This document shows positions 24,970 to 33,890 of a stretch of 64,000 bases of DNA, piece after piece; the first letter of the stretch is position 1, and each line of letters starts with the position of its first letter. Location of the stretch: contig NZ_VSSO01000002.1 in NCBI RefSeq assembly GCF_008312885.1, positions 62,001 through 126,000 on the forward strand, written 5' to 3'. Below the pieces are notes generated by a model. That model was not told the origin of the DNA and did no database searches. It saw nothing but the letters and a program-made list of their open reading frames with translations. A program made the translations under genes and the position numbers. This DNA comes from Lolliginicoccus suaedae. GTDB lineage: Bacteria; Actinomycetota; Actinomycetes; Mycobacteriales; Mycobacteriaceae.

Positions 24970-25755
24970 CTACCCGCGCGAGCTGCCCTCCAGCAGGATC
25001 CTGCTGATCTCGCGCGGATCATCGATCATGGGAACGTGCCCCGCCCAGGGCAGCACGATGAGCCGCGCCTCGGGGAAGACCTTCCGCACGCCAGCCATCT
25101 CGTAGATCGGCAGCATGAGGTCTCCCCCGCCCCACTCCACGGTGATCGGGATCGCGTGATCCACCGGCGGGGTGATGCTCCAGTCCGCGCCCTGGATGGC
25201 GTCGATCATGGTGTTGGTCTTCAGTGATTCCAGGTCCCGCGCCGCTTCCAGCGGGTTGATGCGCCAGGGCCTGCCGAAGAAGACCCCGAGCGCGGCGCTG
25301 CGGACAAGGGGGTTGCGCAGCGCCGGGGGACCGACTGGGCCGAGCGCGCGGGCGACGGCGCGCAGTCCGAGGAAAGTCCGCGTCGCGCGCTGCTGGTCGA
25401 GGTCGTTGACGAAGAACCCGCCGGGCGAGAGCGCGGTGGCGGAGGCCACGACTCCGCGCGCGGCCAGCTCCAGCGAGAGCCATCCACCGAGGGAGTTGCC
25501 CGCCACATGCACCTTCTCCCCCGCCGGGGCGATGGAGGGCAGGAAGTCCTCCACCGCATCCGCGAGGGTCTGCAGGATGCGATCCGAGGCGGGGAGCTGT
25601 GGCGAATCGCCATGGCTCGGCAGGTCCACGGTGACCACGCGGCGCTCACGGGCGAGGCGGTCCACCACGGGGTTCCAAGCGCGCCGGTTGTGAACGATTC
25701 CGTGCAGCAGCACCAGGGTGGGGCCGGAACCTGTGACGCGATATGCGAGATCCAT
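24970..25755 (-). CDS. alpha/beta hydrolase
   Basis: The 261-residue product starts MDLAYRVTGSGPTLVLLHGIVHNRRAW (oxyanion HG). It has the nucleophile elbow GNSLGG, a candidate acid in WGGGDLMLP and the catalytic His in WAGHVPMIDDP, so it looks active. It is similar in layout to haloperoxidase or C-C hydrolase-like enzymes, but the substrate cannot be predicted. The ATG at 25755 starts directly at the conserved N terminus. It lies 7 bases after the ABC-importer operon on the same strand, so it may be the last cistron. Confidence 0.82.
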   Translation of the reverse strand: MDLAYRVTGSGPTLVLLHGIVHNRRAWNPVVDRLARERRVVTVDLPSHGDSPQLPASDRILQTLADAVEDFLPSIAPAGEKVHVAGNSLGGWLSLELAARGVVASATALSPGGFFVNDLDQQRATRTFLGLRAVARALGPVGPPALRNPLVRSAALGVFFGRPWRINPLEAARDLESLKTNTMIDAIQGADWSITPPVDHAIPITVEWGGGDLMLPIYEMAGVRKVFPEARLIVLPWAGHVPMIDDPREISRILLEGSSRG

Positions 25756-25762
25756 TTCTCGA

Positions 25763-25987
25763 TTATCCCTGTGTCGTGGTGGTAGTTGGTGCCGGGTCCG
25801 CGAGGCGCCGCCATTTCCGGTAGGTGATGAGGAAAAGGGCGGCACAGACGAGGAGGACCAGGGACGGCCCGAGGCCGGTCTCGCCCTGGATGATCCCCGC
25901 GATAGCGCCGAGCAGCGCGATGGCAGTGAAGAACCCGGTGAAGCCGAGCATGATCTCGAGGCGCTGGCGCAGGGCAATGGGGTGCAT
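25763..25987 (-). CDS. small two-helix membrane protein of the sugar ABC operon (MusI-like)
   Basis: The 74-residue protein starts MHPIALRQRLEIMLGFTGFF and has two transmembrane helices (about residues 13-33 and 40-56) and a KWRRLAD basic end. Its ATG overlaps the stop of the second permease (TGATG), so it is translationally coupled to the importer. Corynebacterial maltose transporters of the MusEFGK2I type include a small essential membrane protein, MusI. Position and topology match that role, but no sequence proof is possible here. Confidence 0.65.
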   Translation of the reverse strand: MHPIALRQRLEIMLGFTGFFTAIALLGAIAGIIQGETGLGPSLVLLVCAALFLITYRKWRRLADPAPTTTTTQG

Positions 25988-26871
25988 CAGCTCTTGACCC
26001 CGCCGGCGGTGAGGCCGGAGACGATGCGCCGCTGGAAGATCAGCACCATGATGACGAGCGGGATGGTCACGAGGGTGCCGGCAGCCATGATCGCGGCGTA
26101 GGGCTGCACGAAGGGATCGTCGCCACCGAAGCGGGCGATGGCCACGGTGACCGGCTCGGTCGTGCGGTTGGAGAGCAGGCTGGCGAGGAGGAACTCGTTC
26201 CAGGTGATGATGAACGCGAGGATCGCCGAGGTGAACAGGGCGGGCGCTGCGAGCGGCAGGATGACGATGCGGAACGCCTGCGCGCGGGTGGCCCCGTCGA
26301 CGCGCGCTGCTTCCTCGAGCTCCCATGGCAGGTCACCGAAGAACGAGGTGAGGGTGTACACGGTGAGCGGCAGCACGAAGGAGATGTTGGGGATCACCAG
26401 CGCCTGGTAGGTGCCGATCCAGCGAAGATCGGTGAACAGCTGGAACAGCGGGGTCACTAGCGCGACGACGGGAAACATGGAGGCGCCGAGGATGACCCCG
26501 GTGACGATGTACTTGCCGCGGAACTCGAGGCGGGCGAGCGCGTAGGCGGTGAAGATGCCCAGGCTCAGCGCGATCAGCGTGGTGGCAGTGCCGATGATGA
26601 GGCTGTTGATGATCGCGCCGAGGAAGTCGTTGCCGGCCCGGGTGGAGAGCGCGTTGCGGAAGTTGTCGAGGGTGAGGTTCGTCGGCCACGGGGTGGTGCT
26701 GAAGGTGAACCGGAGATCACGGAACGCGGTGACCATCATCCAGTAGAACGGCGCGAGCCCCCACACGAGGATGACAGCGACGCCAGCGTAGGTGCGCAGG
26801 GACTGCGAGCGGCGCCGACGCGCGGCCGTCGTCCGGGAGGACACGACCGCTTGGCCAGATCTCGCCATCAT
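25987..26871 (-). CDS. carbohydrate ABC transporter permease, MalG/MusG type
   Basis: The 294-residue product has six transmembrane helices. The cytoplasmic EAA loop, EEAARVDGATRAQAFRIVILPLAAPAL, contacts the ATPase. The Arg-rich N terminus precedes helix one. The ATG at 26871 overlaps the TGA of the upstream permease by 4 bases. Together with the MalF-like permease and solute-binding lipoprotein it forms a CUT1-type di- or oligosaccharide importer. No ATPase gene is in the operon, so a shared MsiK/MusK-like ATPase encoded elsewhere must be used. Confidence 0.88.
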   Translation of the reverse strand: MMARSGQAVVSSRTTAARRRRSQSLRTYAGVAVILVWGLAPFYWMMVTAFRDLRFTFSTTPWPTNLTLDNFRNALSTRAGNDFLGAIINSLIIGTATTLIALSLGIFTAYALARLEFRGKYIVTGVILGASMFPVVALVTPLFQLFTDLRWIGTYQALVIPNISFVLPLTVYTLTSFFGDLPWELEEAARVDGATRAQAFRIVILPLAAPALFTSAILAFIITWNEFLLASLLSNRTTEPVTVAIARFGGDDPFVQPYAAIMAAGTLVTIPLVIMVLIFQRRIVSGLTAGGVKS

Positions 26872-27905
26872 GTCCCCTTCCCCTGGGTTTCCTGGGCACG
26901 GACCGCATTGGCGCCAAGCCATTTCACCATGATGAACGCGACCGCGAAGATCATGAGGAACACGAGCGTGGAGAGCGCCGAGGCACTATTGAAGCTGCCT
27001 TGCCGGATGTCGGCCACCACCAGGATGGATACGGTGGTGGTGGGCGAGGCGCCGCCAGCGCCGTGGAGGATGGCGGGCAGGTCATACATGCGCAGGACGT
27101 CGAGGGTGCGAAAGAGCACCGCGACCATCAGTGCGGGCCGGACCAGCGGCAGGGTGATCTGGGTGAAGCGTTGCCAGGTGTTGGCGCCATCGACCTTGGC
27201 TGCCTCGTAGACATCCTTGGGGATCATTTGCAGGCCGGCGAGGATGAGCAACGCGACGAACGGGGTGGTCTTCCACACGTCGGAGATGATGACGGCGAAT
27301 CGGGCGGGCCAGTCCTCGGTGAGCCAGCCGATGCGTCGGCCCAGGATCTGGTTGGCGATGCCCTGGTCCGCGAAGATGAAGAACCAGAGCTTGGCGGTGA
27401 CGGCGGTGGGGATGGCCCACGGGATGAGGACGCTGGCCCGCAGGAGCGAGCGGCCCGCGAAGGTCCGCGCCATGATGATGGCCATCCAGAACCCCAGCAC
27501 CACTTCGATCGTCACAGTGACGATGGCGAAGAAGAAGGTGATGCCCACCGATTCCCAGAAGTTGGAGCACAAGGTTCCGGGTGGGCAGGCGATCGTCTCG
27601 CCGAGGGAATTAGTGGTCTGCTGCAGTATCCACTTCGTGTAGTGCGCGAATCCCGCGAAGCCGCCATCGACGAAGCGGCCGGTCGCCTGATCGAATCCCT
27701 GGTCCGCCTGGAAGGACAGGTAGAGGGCCCGGATCACGGGATAGGCGATGACCACGGCAAGGATCGCCATGGTGGGGGCGATCAGGTAGACCGGTCGCCA
27801 GTCCCGCTTCCTCCGTGCCGGCGATACCGGCGCAGGCTTGCTGCGCCGCGAATCGGCCAGCACGGGGCCGGGAACATCGTTCCCGGCCCCTGCTGATCGA
27901 GCCAA
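26868..27905 (-). CDS. carbohydrate ABC transporter permease, MalF/MusF type
   Basis: The 345-residue product has six to seven transmembrane helices with a large periplasmic loop after the first helix (QADQGFDQATGRFVDGGFAGF). The EAA loop is YEAAKVDGANTWQRFTQITLPLVRPALM, as expected for a CUT1 permease. It is the second gene of the operon, 26 bases after the solute-binding protein. Substrate is inferred as maltose- or trehalose-like only from operon architecture. Confidence 0.88.
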   Translation of the reverse strand: MARSAGAGNDVPGPVLADSRRSKPAPVSPARRKRDWRPVYLIAPTMAILAVVIAYPVIRALYLSFQADQGFDQATGRFVDGGFAGFAHYTKWILQQTTNSLGETIACPPGTLCSNFWESVGITFFFAIVTVTIEVVLGFWMAIIMARTFAGRSLLRASVLIPWAIPTAVTAKLWFFIFADQGIANQILGRRIGWLTEDWPARFAVIISDVWKTTPFVALLILAGLQMIPKDVYEAAKVDGANTWQRFTQITLPLVRPALMVAVLFRTLDVLRMYDLPAILHGAGGASPTTTVSILVVADIRQGSFNSASALSTLVFLMIFAVAFIMVKWLGANAVRAQETQGKGT

Positions 27906-27931
27906 TCCCTTGTCTCCTTGGGCGTCAGGTG

Positions 27932-29191
27932 TCAGCGGCCCGCGGCGTCGATCGCGGCCTGCATGTTGGCGATGGCCTCGTCGACGGTCACGTCACCGTT
28001 GATGGCTGCATAGGCGTTGTCGCGCACGGCCTTCGAGATCGCCTCGTAGAACGGCGTCACCGGGCGCGGCTTGGCGTTCTCGAGGGATTCCTTCAGGACC
28101 GGGAGGTAGGGGTACTCCTCGGCGAGCGCGGAATCATCGTAGATCGAGGCAAGGACGGGCGGGAACGCGGCCTCCATGAACTGGCGCTGGCTCTCCTCGT
28201 TCTGGATGTAGGCGATGAAGTCCCGCGCGGTGGCCTTGTTCTCGGAGAACACGTTGATGGCGTTGTTGTAGCCACCGAGAGTGGACGTGCCGATGCCATC
28301 CTCGCCGGGCAGCGGCGCGATGCCGAAGCTGTCGGCGACGTTGGATTCCTCGGCGGCCGCGTTGGCATACATGTAGGGCCAGTTGCGGGCGTACATGGCG
28401 TCGCCGTCGACGAAGGTGAGGTTGGTCTCTTCCTCGGTGAAGCCGGTGGCACGCTTGGGGATCACGCCGTTGTTGAATGCATCCACGAGGGTCTGGAGCG
28501 CGGCACGCACCTCAGGAGTGTCCACTGCGGGGGTCTGGCCATCGTCGCCGACGATGTCGCCACCGAAGGCGTTGATCGCCTCGGAGACGTTGACGGTGAG
28601 CCCCTCGTAGTTGCTGAACTGGCCCACGTAGCAGTCGATGCCGGCGTCGAACGCCGCGCCGCAGGAATCGGACAGCTCGGCCCAGGTCGTGGGTGCCTCG
28701 TCGACGAGGTCGGTGCGGTAGTACAGCAGCGCGCCGTTGGTGTTCTGCGGGCCGGCGTAGAGCGTGTCGCGGTAGGTGGCGCTCTCCACGGTCGCGGGCA
28801 GTAGTCCGGAGGTGTCGAGCTCGAGCTCGCCCTGAAGCGGCTGCGCCCATCCGTTGGCAGCGAACTCGGCGGTCCACACCACGTCGAGAGCCATCACGTC
28901 ATACTGGCCGTCCTGCGCCTGGAGGCTCTGGACGAGTGCGTTGCGCTGATCGTCCGCGGAGCCGGGCAGCTCGGCGAAGGTCACTTCCTCCTCCGGGTTC
29001 TCGGCGTTCCAGCGCTCGATGACCTCGAGGACGACGGCGGCATCGTTCTTGCCCATCGCGAAGGTGATCGGGCCGCGCCCGTCGAGGTTCTGCTCCGCGG
29101 CCTGGTCCGCGCTCAAGGGATTGGAGCAACCGGTCAGCATCAATGCTCCGGCCGCTGCGGCGGCGAGTAGCGCGCGCGGGATGTAGGACAT
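27932..29191 (-). CDS. sugar-binding lipoprotein of the ABC importer (MusE/LpqY-like)
   Basis: The 419-residue product has a signal peptide ending in lipobox LMLTGC, with the lipidated Cys at about residue 22, so it is anchored outside the membrane. The mature part follows the extracellular solute-binding family 1 pattern (ITFAMGKNDAAVVLEVIERWNAENP, YDVMALDVVWTAEFA, LLYYRTDLVDEAPTTWAEL). It captures the sugar and delivers it to the two permeases downstream. It is the first gene of the operon; the promoter is in the 382-base divergent spacer 29192-29573. Confidence 0.88.
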   Translation of the reverse strand: MSYIPRALLAAAAAGALMLTGCSNPLSADQAAEQNLDGRGPITFAMGKNDAAVVLEVIERWNAENPEEEVTFAELPGSADDQRNALVQSLQAQDGQYDVMALDVVWTAEFAANGWAQPLQGELELDTSGLLPATVESATYRDTLYAGPQNTNGALLYYRTDLVDEAPTTWAELSDSCGAAFDAGIDCYVGQFSNYEGLTVNVSEAINAFGGDIVGDDGQTPAVDTPEVRAALQTLVDAFNNGVIPKRATGFTEEETNLTFVDGDAMYARNWPYMYANAAAEESNVADSFGIAPLPGEDGIGTSTLGGYNNAINVFSENKATARDFIAYIQNEESQRQFMEAAFPPVLASIYDDSALAEEYPYLPVLKESLENAKPRPVTPFYEAISKAVRDNAYAAINGDVTVDEAIANMQAAIDAAGR

Positions 29192-29409
29192 CTACCACTC
29201 CAGTTCTGCGACGCCCGATCAGCGGGGCGTGTTCCGTCACGTTCGTGTTGCTGGCGCCCAGCGTCCCTGGGGGACCAGCACCGTCGGGAACAGTGTGCCT
29301 GCTCGGGGCGCGCAAACCTGGCATTTCGATCTCGAATCAGCGTCGATGCGGGTCGCGATTCCGATACGCATCCCATTCGCGGGACTCGTCCGAATCAGCG
29401 TCGCGCGCG

Positions 29410-29502
29410 GTTTACCTGCTGTTCCAGGGCGTTCAGCTTCCCTCCCGCGATGCTTGGCCAGCGTTACCCGGGCGTTCACCGTCCCCGTGCCTGCCGCTCA
29501 CC
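29410..29502 (+). promoter_or_regulatory. PHO-box-like direct repeats upstream of the PhoX-type gene
   Basis: GTTACCC at 29463, GTTCACC at 29474 and GCTCACC at 29496 lie on an 11-base register (the unit at 29485 is weak). A second group upstream has GTTTACC at 29410 and GTTCCAG at 29421, again 11 bases apart. Direct repeats of GTTCACC every 11 bases are the PhoP/RegX3-type phosphate-starvation site in actinobacteria. The downstream gene encodes a phosphatase, which supports the reading. The remaining part of 29192-29573 shows no gene. Confidence 0.5.
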
Positions 29503-29573
29503 TCGTGTCCCTAGCGTCCCAGTGGAGTAGCCCTCAGGAACGTCACGCCAGCCCTGCCCCAAGGAGACCCACT

Positions 29574-31646
29574 GTGAAGCTCCAGCCCTTGTCCCTCTTC
29601 GTCAAGCATGACGGCCAGTCCGCCCGCTCCCACGCGACCTGTGTCTACCGGTGCGGCGATGCGTGCTCCAAGGAGGTCCCCAACACCTCCGGCAACGAGT
29701 ACTTCGGCGATGTCGTGCGCGCGGCAGTGACCCGCCGCCGGGTGCTGCATGGTGGCGCGGTCGCCGCCCTCGGCATCGGTGCCAGCACCGTCCTCGCCGC
29801 GTGCGGCACCAGTGATTCCGCGACCGGCGCCCAGGCCAGCGCCTCCCCCACCAGCGGTGATGGCGGCGAGCTCCCACCCCCGCCGCGCGGCCTCGACTTC
29901 GAGCCCGTGCCCCCGAACACCGAGGACGCGGTGCGCGTGCCCAGCGGCTACTCCAGCGATGTGGTGATCCGCTGGGGCGATCCTGTTCTCGACGGCGCTC
30001 CCGCATGGGACTTCACCGCTCAGAACGCCGCCGCGCAGGAGCAGCAGTTCGGCTACAACAACGACTTCGCCGGCCTTCTCCCCATCGAGGGCTCCCCCAA
30101 TGACCACCTGCTCGTCGTCAGCCATGAGTACACCAACGAGCCGGCCATGTTCCCCGGCTACGACGAGGAGAACCCCACCGAGGAGCAGGTCCGCACCGCG
30201 TGGGCGGCGCACGGCATCTCGGTGGTCAAGGTCCGGGGCAATGCCGGCGACGGCCGCCTCGTCCCGGCTGCCTCGGAGTACAACCGGCGCCTCACCGCCA
30301 CCGCCGAGTTCCGGCTCGTCGGCCCCGCTGCCGGCAGCGACCTCGTACGCACCAGTTCCGATCCCGTCGGCACGACCGTCCGCGGCACGCTGAACAACTG
30401 CGCGGGCGGCGTCACCCCGTGGGGCACGATCCTCTCCGGCGAGGAGAACTTCAACCAGTACTTCGCCAACGCCGACCAGGTCACCGAGGAGCCCGCAGCC
30501 ACCCGTCTCGCGCGCTACGGCATGCCCGAGGGCGCGTCGCGCCGAGCCTGGGAGCGCTTCGACCCACGCTTCGATGTCACCGCCGAGCCGAACGAGCCCA
30601 ACCGCTTCGGCTACATCGTGGAGATCAACCCGTGGGATCCCGCCTCCACCCCGGTCAAGCACACCGCCATGGGCCGGTTCAAGCACGAGGGCGCCACCAT
30701 CCACGTCACCGACGACGGCTCCGTGGTGGCCTACATGGGCGATGACGAGCGCTTCGACTACATCTACAAGTTCGTCTCCGCGAAGAAGATCCAGCAGGGC
30801 AACGGCGCCGCCGCGATGCGCCACAACATGACCATCCTCGACGAGGGCACTCTCTACGTCGCGCGCTTCGACGGCAACTCCCCCACCAGCGAGTTCGACG
30901 GCTCCGGCGCGCTGCCCAAGGACGGGGCGTTCGATGGCACCGGCACCTGGATCCCGCTGCTCCGCGCCACCGCTGACGGTGCCGAGTCGCTCATCGATGG
31001 CTTCACCGCCGAGGAGGTAGCGGTATTCACCCGCCTCGCCGCGGACGAGGCCGGCGCGACGAAGATGGACCGCCCCGAGGACATCGAGGCCAACCCACGC
31101 ACTGGCAAGGTGTACTGCGCCCTGACCAACAACAAGAACCGCGGCGTGGACGACTACGCCCCGGCGGACGAGGCGAACCCGCGCAACGAGAACAAGAACG
31201 GCCAGGTCATCGAGATCTCCGACGACCACACTGGCACGAGCCTCACCTGGACGCTGCTGCTGGTGTGTGGCGACCCGGCCACCGCCGATACCTACTACGG
31301 CGGGTTCGACAAGGAGCAGGTCTCCCCCATCTCCTGCCCCGACAACGTCGCGTTCGACCCGGATGGCAACCTGTGGATCTCCACCGACGGCAATGCCCTC
31401 GGCGCGAACGACGGACTGTTCTCCGTGGTTCTCGACGGCCCGCGCCGCGGCGAGACCCGCCAGTTCCTGTCCGTGCCCATCGGAGCGGAGACCTGCGGGC
31501 CCATCATCACCGAGAACCGCCACATCGTGTGCGTGCAGCATCCGGGCGAGCTCGATGACGCGACCATCGAGAACCCCGCCTCGCACTGGCCCGAGGGCGG
31601 CGACGCGCAGCCGCGCCCCTCGGTCGTGGTGGCCTGGAAGGGCTAG
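29574..31646 (+). CDS. PhoX-family (DUF839) secreted phosphatase
   Basis: This 690-residue protein starts at a GTG with AAGGAG upstream. An N-terminal extension (ATCVYRCGDACSKEVPN) is followed by a Tat-like motif TRRRVLHGG near residue 52 and a hydrophobic stretch ending in LAAC, which could also be a lipobox. The remainder matches PhoX-type alkaline phosphatases: NNCAGGVTPWGTILSGEENFNQYF, HEGATIHVTDDGSVVAYMGDDERFDYIYKF, CPDNVAFDPDGNLWISTDG and AETCGPIITENRHIVCVQHPG. These are calcium- and iron-dependent enzymes releasing phosphate outside the cell. Regulation by phosphate starvation is suggested by the upstream repeats. Confidence 0.88.
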   Translation: MKLQPLSLFVKHDGQSARSHATCVYRCGDACSKEVPNTSGNEYFGDVVRAAVTRRRVLHGGAVAALGIGASTVLAACGTSDSATGAQASASPTSGDGGELPPPPRGLDFEPVPPNTEDAVRVPSGYSSDVVIRWGDPVLDGAPAWDFTAQNAAAQEQQFGYNNDFAGLLPIEGSPNDHLLVVSHEYTNEPAMFPGYDEENPTEEQVRTAWAAHGISVVKVRGNAGDGRLVPAASEYNRRLTATAEFRLVGPAAGSDLVRTSSDPVGTTVRGTLNNCAGGVTPWGTILSGEENFNQYFANADQVTEEPAATRLARYGMPEGASRRAWERFDPRFDVTAEPNEPNRFGYIVEINPWDPASTPVKHTAMGRFKHEGATIHVTDDGSVVAYMGDDERFDYIYKFVSAKKIQQGNGAAAMRHNMTILDEGTLYVARFDGNSPTSEFDGSGALPKDGAFDGTGTWIPLLRATADGAESLIDGFTAEEVAVFTRLAADEAGATKMDRPEDIEANPRTGKVYCALTNNKNRGVDDYAPADEANPRNENKNGQVIEISDDHTGTSLTWTLLLVCGDPATADTYYGGFDKEQVSPISCPDNVAFDPDGNLWISTDGNALGANDGLFSVVLDGPRRGETRQFLSVPIGAETCGPIITENRHIVCVQHPGELDDATIENPASHWPEGGDAQPRPSVVVAWKG

Positions 31647-31671
31647 CTGCTGTAGCTAGCGTGACCCGCTC

Positions 31672-31730
31672 GCGAGTGTGCGATCTACGACAGCTTTTCG
31701 CGCTGGACCTGTCGTTTTTCGCACACTCGC
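31672..31730. repeat. palindromic repeat, family B copy 2
   Basis: Two 22-base arms beginning GCGAGTGTGCGA and ending TCGCACACTCGC pair with three central mismatches around a 15-base loop. The copy lies in the convergent gap between the PhoX-type gene and a small secreted protein, the same kind of location as copy 1 at 24847-24900. Confidence 0.75.
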
Positions 31731-31762
31731 TGGGCTGCGGGGCTACCCATGCCCAGCCCGGC

Positions 31763-32119
31763 CTACTGCGGTCCCCGGGTCTCCGTGGTGATCTGCTGGT
31801 GGATCGGAAGCCATCCGCTCTCGCCGATGCACGTGGCGAACGAGGGCATGCCCACGGGCATCCACGGCCCCTCGACCCGCACGGTGGTGAATCCGTGGCT
31901 GCTGCCACCGATCTGCGGGAACACCTCGAGCACGCAGTCCATGGCGACCCGGTGCTCGCCGAACCCCTCGAAGCACAGCGACAGGCCCGCGACCCCCATG
32001 GGAAGCTGGTTGCAGTTCACTGGCTGGGCCGATGCCGTTGCCGCGCCGCCTGCTAGCGCCGCCGCAGTGAGCGCCGCGCCGCATGCACCGGTGGCGAGGG
32101 CACGCTGGATCCCCTTCAT
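31763..32119 (-). CDS. small secreted Cys-containing protein
   Basis: The 118-residue product has a clear signal peptide, with cleavage after ASA near residue 31. The mature part of about 87 residues carries four cysteines (VNCNQLP, LSLCFEG, MDCVLEVF, FATCIGE) that could form two disulphides, and ends GWLPIHQQITTETRGPQ. No enzyme motif is visible. It resembles, in size and style only, the secreted protein at 36709-37029. The function is unknown. Confidence 0.65.
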   Translation of the reverse strand: MKGIQRALATGACGAALTAAALAGGAATASAQPVNCNQLPMGVAGLSLCFEGFGEHRVAMDCVLEVFPQIGGSSHGFTTVRVEGPWMPVGMPSFATCIGESGWLPIHQQITTETRGPQ

Positions 32120-32246
32120 CAGTAATCACACCTTCCGGGTGTCATCGAAATGCTGTCATCCCCGGGGCTTCCGGGGACGCGTTGATCGTGGCACACCAGA
32201 TGGTCCCTGCCACGTGTGGTTGGCCGGACTGTGACCTGCCGCCCGG

Positions 32247-33890
32247 CTAGCTGCCAAGCAGGAGCGGGGCGAGCTGATCGAACGCGTCGCCAGGGCCTGG
32301 GTTGTGGGGGTGGGTGCGTCCACCGAGCTGCCGCTGCACGGCCCACACCGCGTTGAGAGCTGTCGTCACGGCTCCCTCGGCCCACCCGGCGGTGAAGGAG
32401 ATGTCATCCCCGGCCAGGTAGATGCCGCGATGCGGCGGTGCAGAGGCATCCTGCATGAAGTGCGTGAACAGCCGTTGCTGGTACCGGTAGTGGCCTGGCA
32501 GGTTGTTCTTGAACGCACCCATGAAGTTGGGGTCGCTCTCCCAGGAGACGGTGATCGGCTCACCGCGTATGTGGGACGCGATATCCACTCCGGGATAGAT
32601 GGTGCTCAACGAGTGCAGCATCAGGCGAACGCGTTCCGGCGGATCCAGCGCCAGCCACTTCAGCGCGTCATCGTTCCAGGTGTAGCTCAGGCAGATCGTG
32701 GCAGGCCCGTCCGGCTGGTCCTCGAGGAGATACGTGGCACGAGTGAGGCGATCGGTGAGGGTCATGCTCATCGCGTGCTGTCCTGTGCCGGGATCAGCAT
32801 CGTGCCAGAAGGGGCGATCGACCATCACGAAGGTCTTGGAGGATTGCATGTAGTGGCTGCGCTCCATCGCGGACCACAGGTCGTGGTGGAACAGGCCCTC
32901 GTCGCAGTCGATGCGGGCTGATAGCAGCCACGTCTGGCACGTGACGATGACAGCCTCGTAGGAGGCTGTGTTGCCCAGCATGTCGGTAATGGCGATCTTG
33001 CCGTGCGCGTCGCGGTGGATGCGTCGCGCACCCATCCGTGGACCTCCGGGATGCAGTGTTGCCACCGATGTTCCCGATGGCCAGGGCGTGGAATCGTCGA
33101 GCGGCAGCTGCCAGATGGCTCGGGGGAGCGCATCGGCGCCGGCGAGGATGCGATGGTGGTCCTCGTCGGCACCGGTGAGGACGATGCGCAGCACCTCGAG
33201 GATGGAGTTGGGGAAATCAGTGTCCCATCCGCCGGTGCCGAACCCCACTTGCCCGAACATCTCCCGGTAGCGGAACGGCTGGTCGGCAAAGCCTGGTGAG
33301 CGGGAAAGGAATCCGTAGAATGATTCGTCGTCGAGCCGCGCCACCATCGGGTTCCACAGCTCCTTGATAGCGCGGTGGTCCCGGCGATGTATTGCTGCGC
33401 GCAGCGCGTCCCCGTTGGCGGCGCGCAGGCATTGCTCCCAGCACCGCGATACCTCGTGGAAGACCGGTGGCAGGTCCTCGGCGGTGCGGGCGTAGTGGCG
33501 CGCTCCCCCGAGCTCGATCACGGTGCTTGGCGTCGCGGGCACCAGTGGGTTCGGAAAAGGCGCCGTGCGCAGTCCGGCCTTGTCGATGTAGTGGAACAGC
33601 GCGCGGCTGGACCGGGGGAAGCGCATGGCGCCGAGATCCGCGGGCGGCGCCGAGGAATCAGGAAACCGGGCCGAGCGCATCCGGCCACCGAGCTTCGCTG
33701 ACTCGTAGACCACGGGGCGAGCGCCGAGCTTGAGCAGTTCGTGGGCACAGACAACTCCTGCGAGCCCGCCCCCGATGATCGCTACGGGCGTGCCGTGCGC
33801 GTCGCTGGGGAGGTTGCCGAGTCCGGCGGGGTGGGCGAGGTAGGTGTCATAGGAGAAGGGGAAGTCTGGCACCAGCATGGACATGCTCAT
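32247..33890 (-). CDS. davB: L-lysine 2-monooxygenase (FAD-dependent)
   Basis: This 547-residue flavin monooxygenase converts lysine, O2 and FAD equivalents to 5-aminovaleramide. The dinucleotide-binding site VAIIGGGLAGVV follows VPDFPFSYDTYLAHPAGLGNLP. Family motifs include LGAMRFPRSSRALFHYIDK, FPNPLVPATPSTVIEL, GQVGFGTGGWDTDFPNS, CQTWLLSARIDCDEGLF and MQSSKTFVMVDRPFW, closely resembling Pseudomonas DavB. It also belongs to the tryptophan and arginine 2-monooxygenase family, so another amino acid is possible. The ATG at 33890 overlaps the stop of the upstream amidase by 4 bases. Confidence 0.85.
   Translation of the reverse strand: MSMSMLVPDFPFSYDTYLAHPAGLGNLPSDAHGTPVAIIGGGLAGVVCAHELLKLGARPVVYESAKLGGRMRSARFPDSSAPPADLGAMRFPRSSRALFHYIDKAGLRTAPFPNPLVPATPSTVIELGGARHYARTAEDLPPVFHEVSRCWEQCLRAANGDALRAAIHRRDHRAIKELWNPMVARLDDESFYGFLSRSPGFADQPFRYREMFGQVGFGTGGWDTDFPNSILEVLRIVLTGADEDHHRILAGADALPRAIWQLPLDDSTPWPSGTSVATLHPGGPRMGARRIHRDAHGKIAITDMLGNTASYEAVIVTCQTWLLSARIDCDEGLFHHDLWSAMERSHYMQSSKTFVMVDRPFWHDADPGTGQHAMSMTLTDRLTRATYLLEDQPDGPATICLSYTWNDDALKWLALDPPERVRLMLHSLSTIYPGVDIASHIRGEPITVSWESDPNFMGAFKNNLPGHYRYQQRLFTHFMQDASAPPHRGIYLAGDDISFTAGWAEGAVTTALNAVWAVQRQLGGRTHPHNPGPGDAFDQLAPLLLGS

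Noticed and set aside
25763-29191. Assignment as the mycobacterial trehalose importer LpqY-SugABC
   Set aside because: No SugC-type ATPase gene is present and a small two-helix protein is coupled instead, which fits the Mus-type maltose system better. The sugar remains unproven.
29511-31586. Long minus-strand open frame opposite the PhoX-type gene
   Set aside because: The PhoX-type product has a Tat-like signal and clear family motifs; the antisense translation has none and is compositionally biased.
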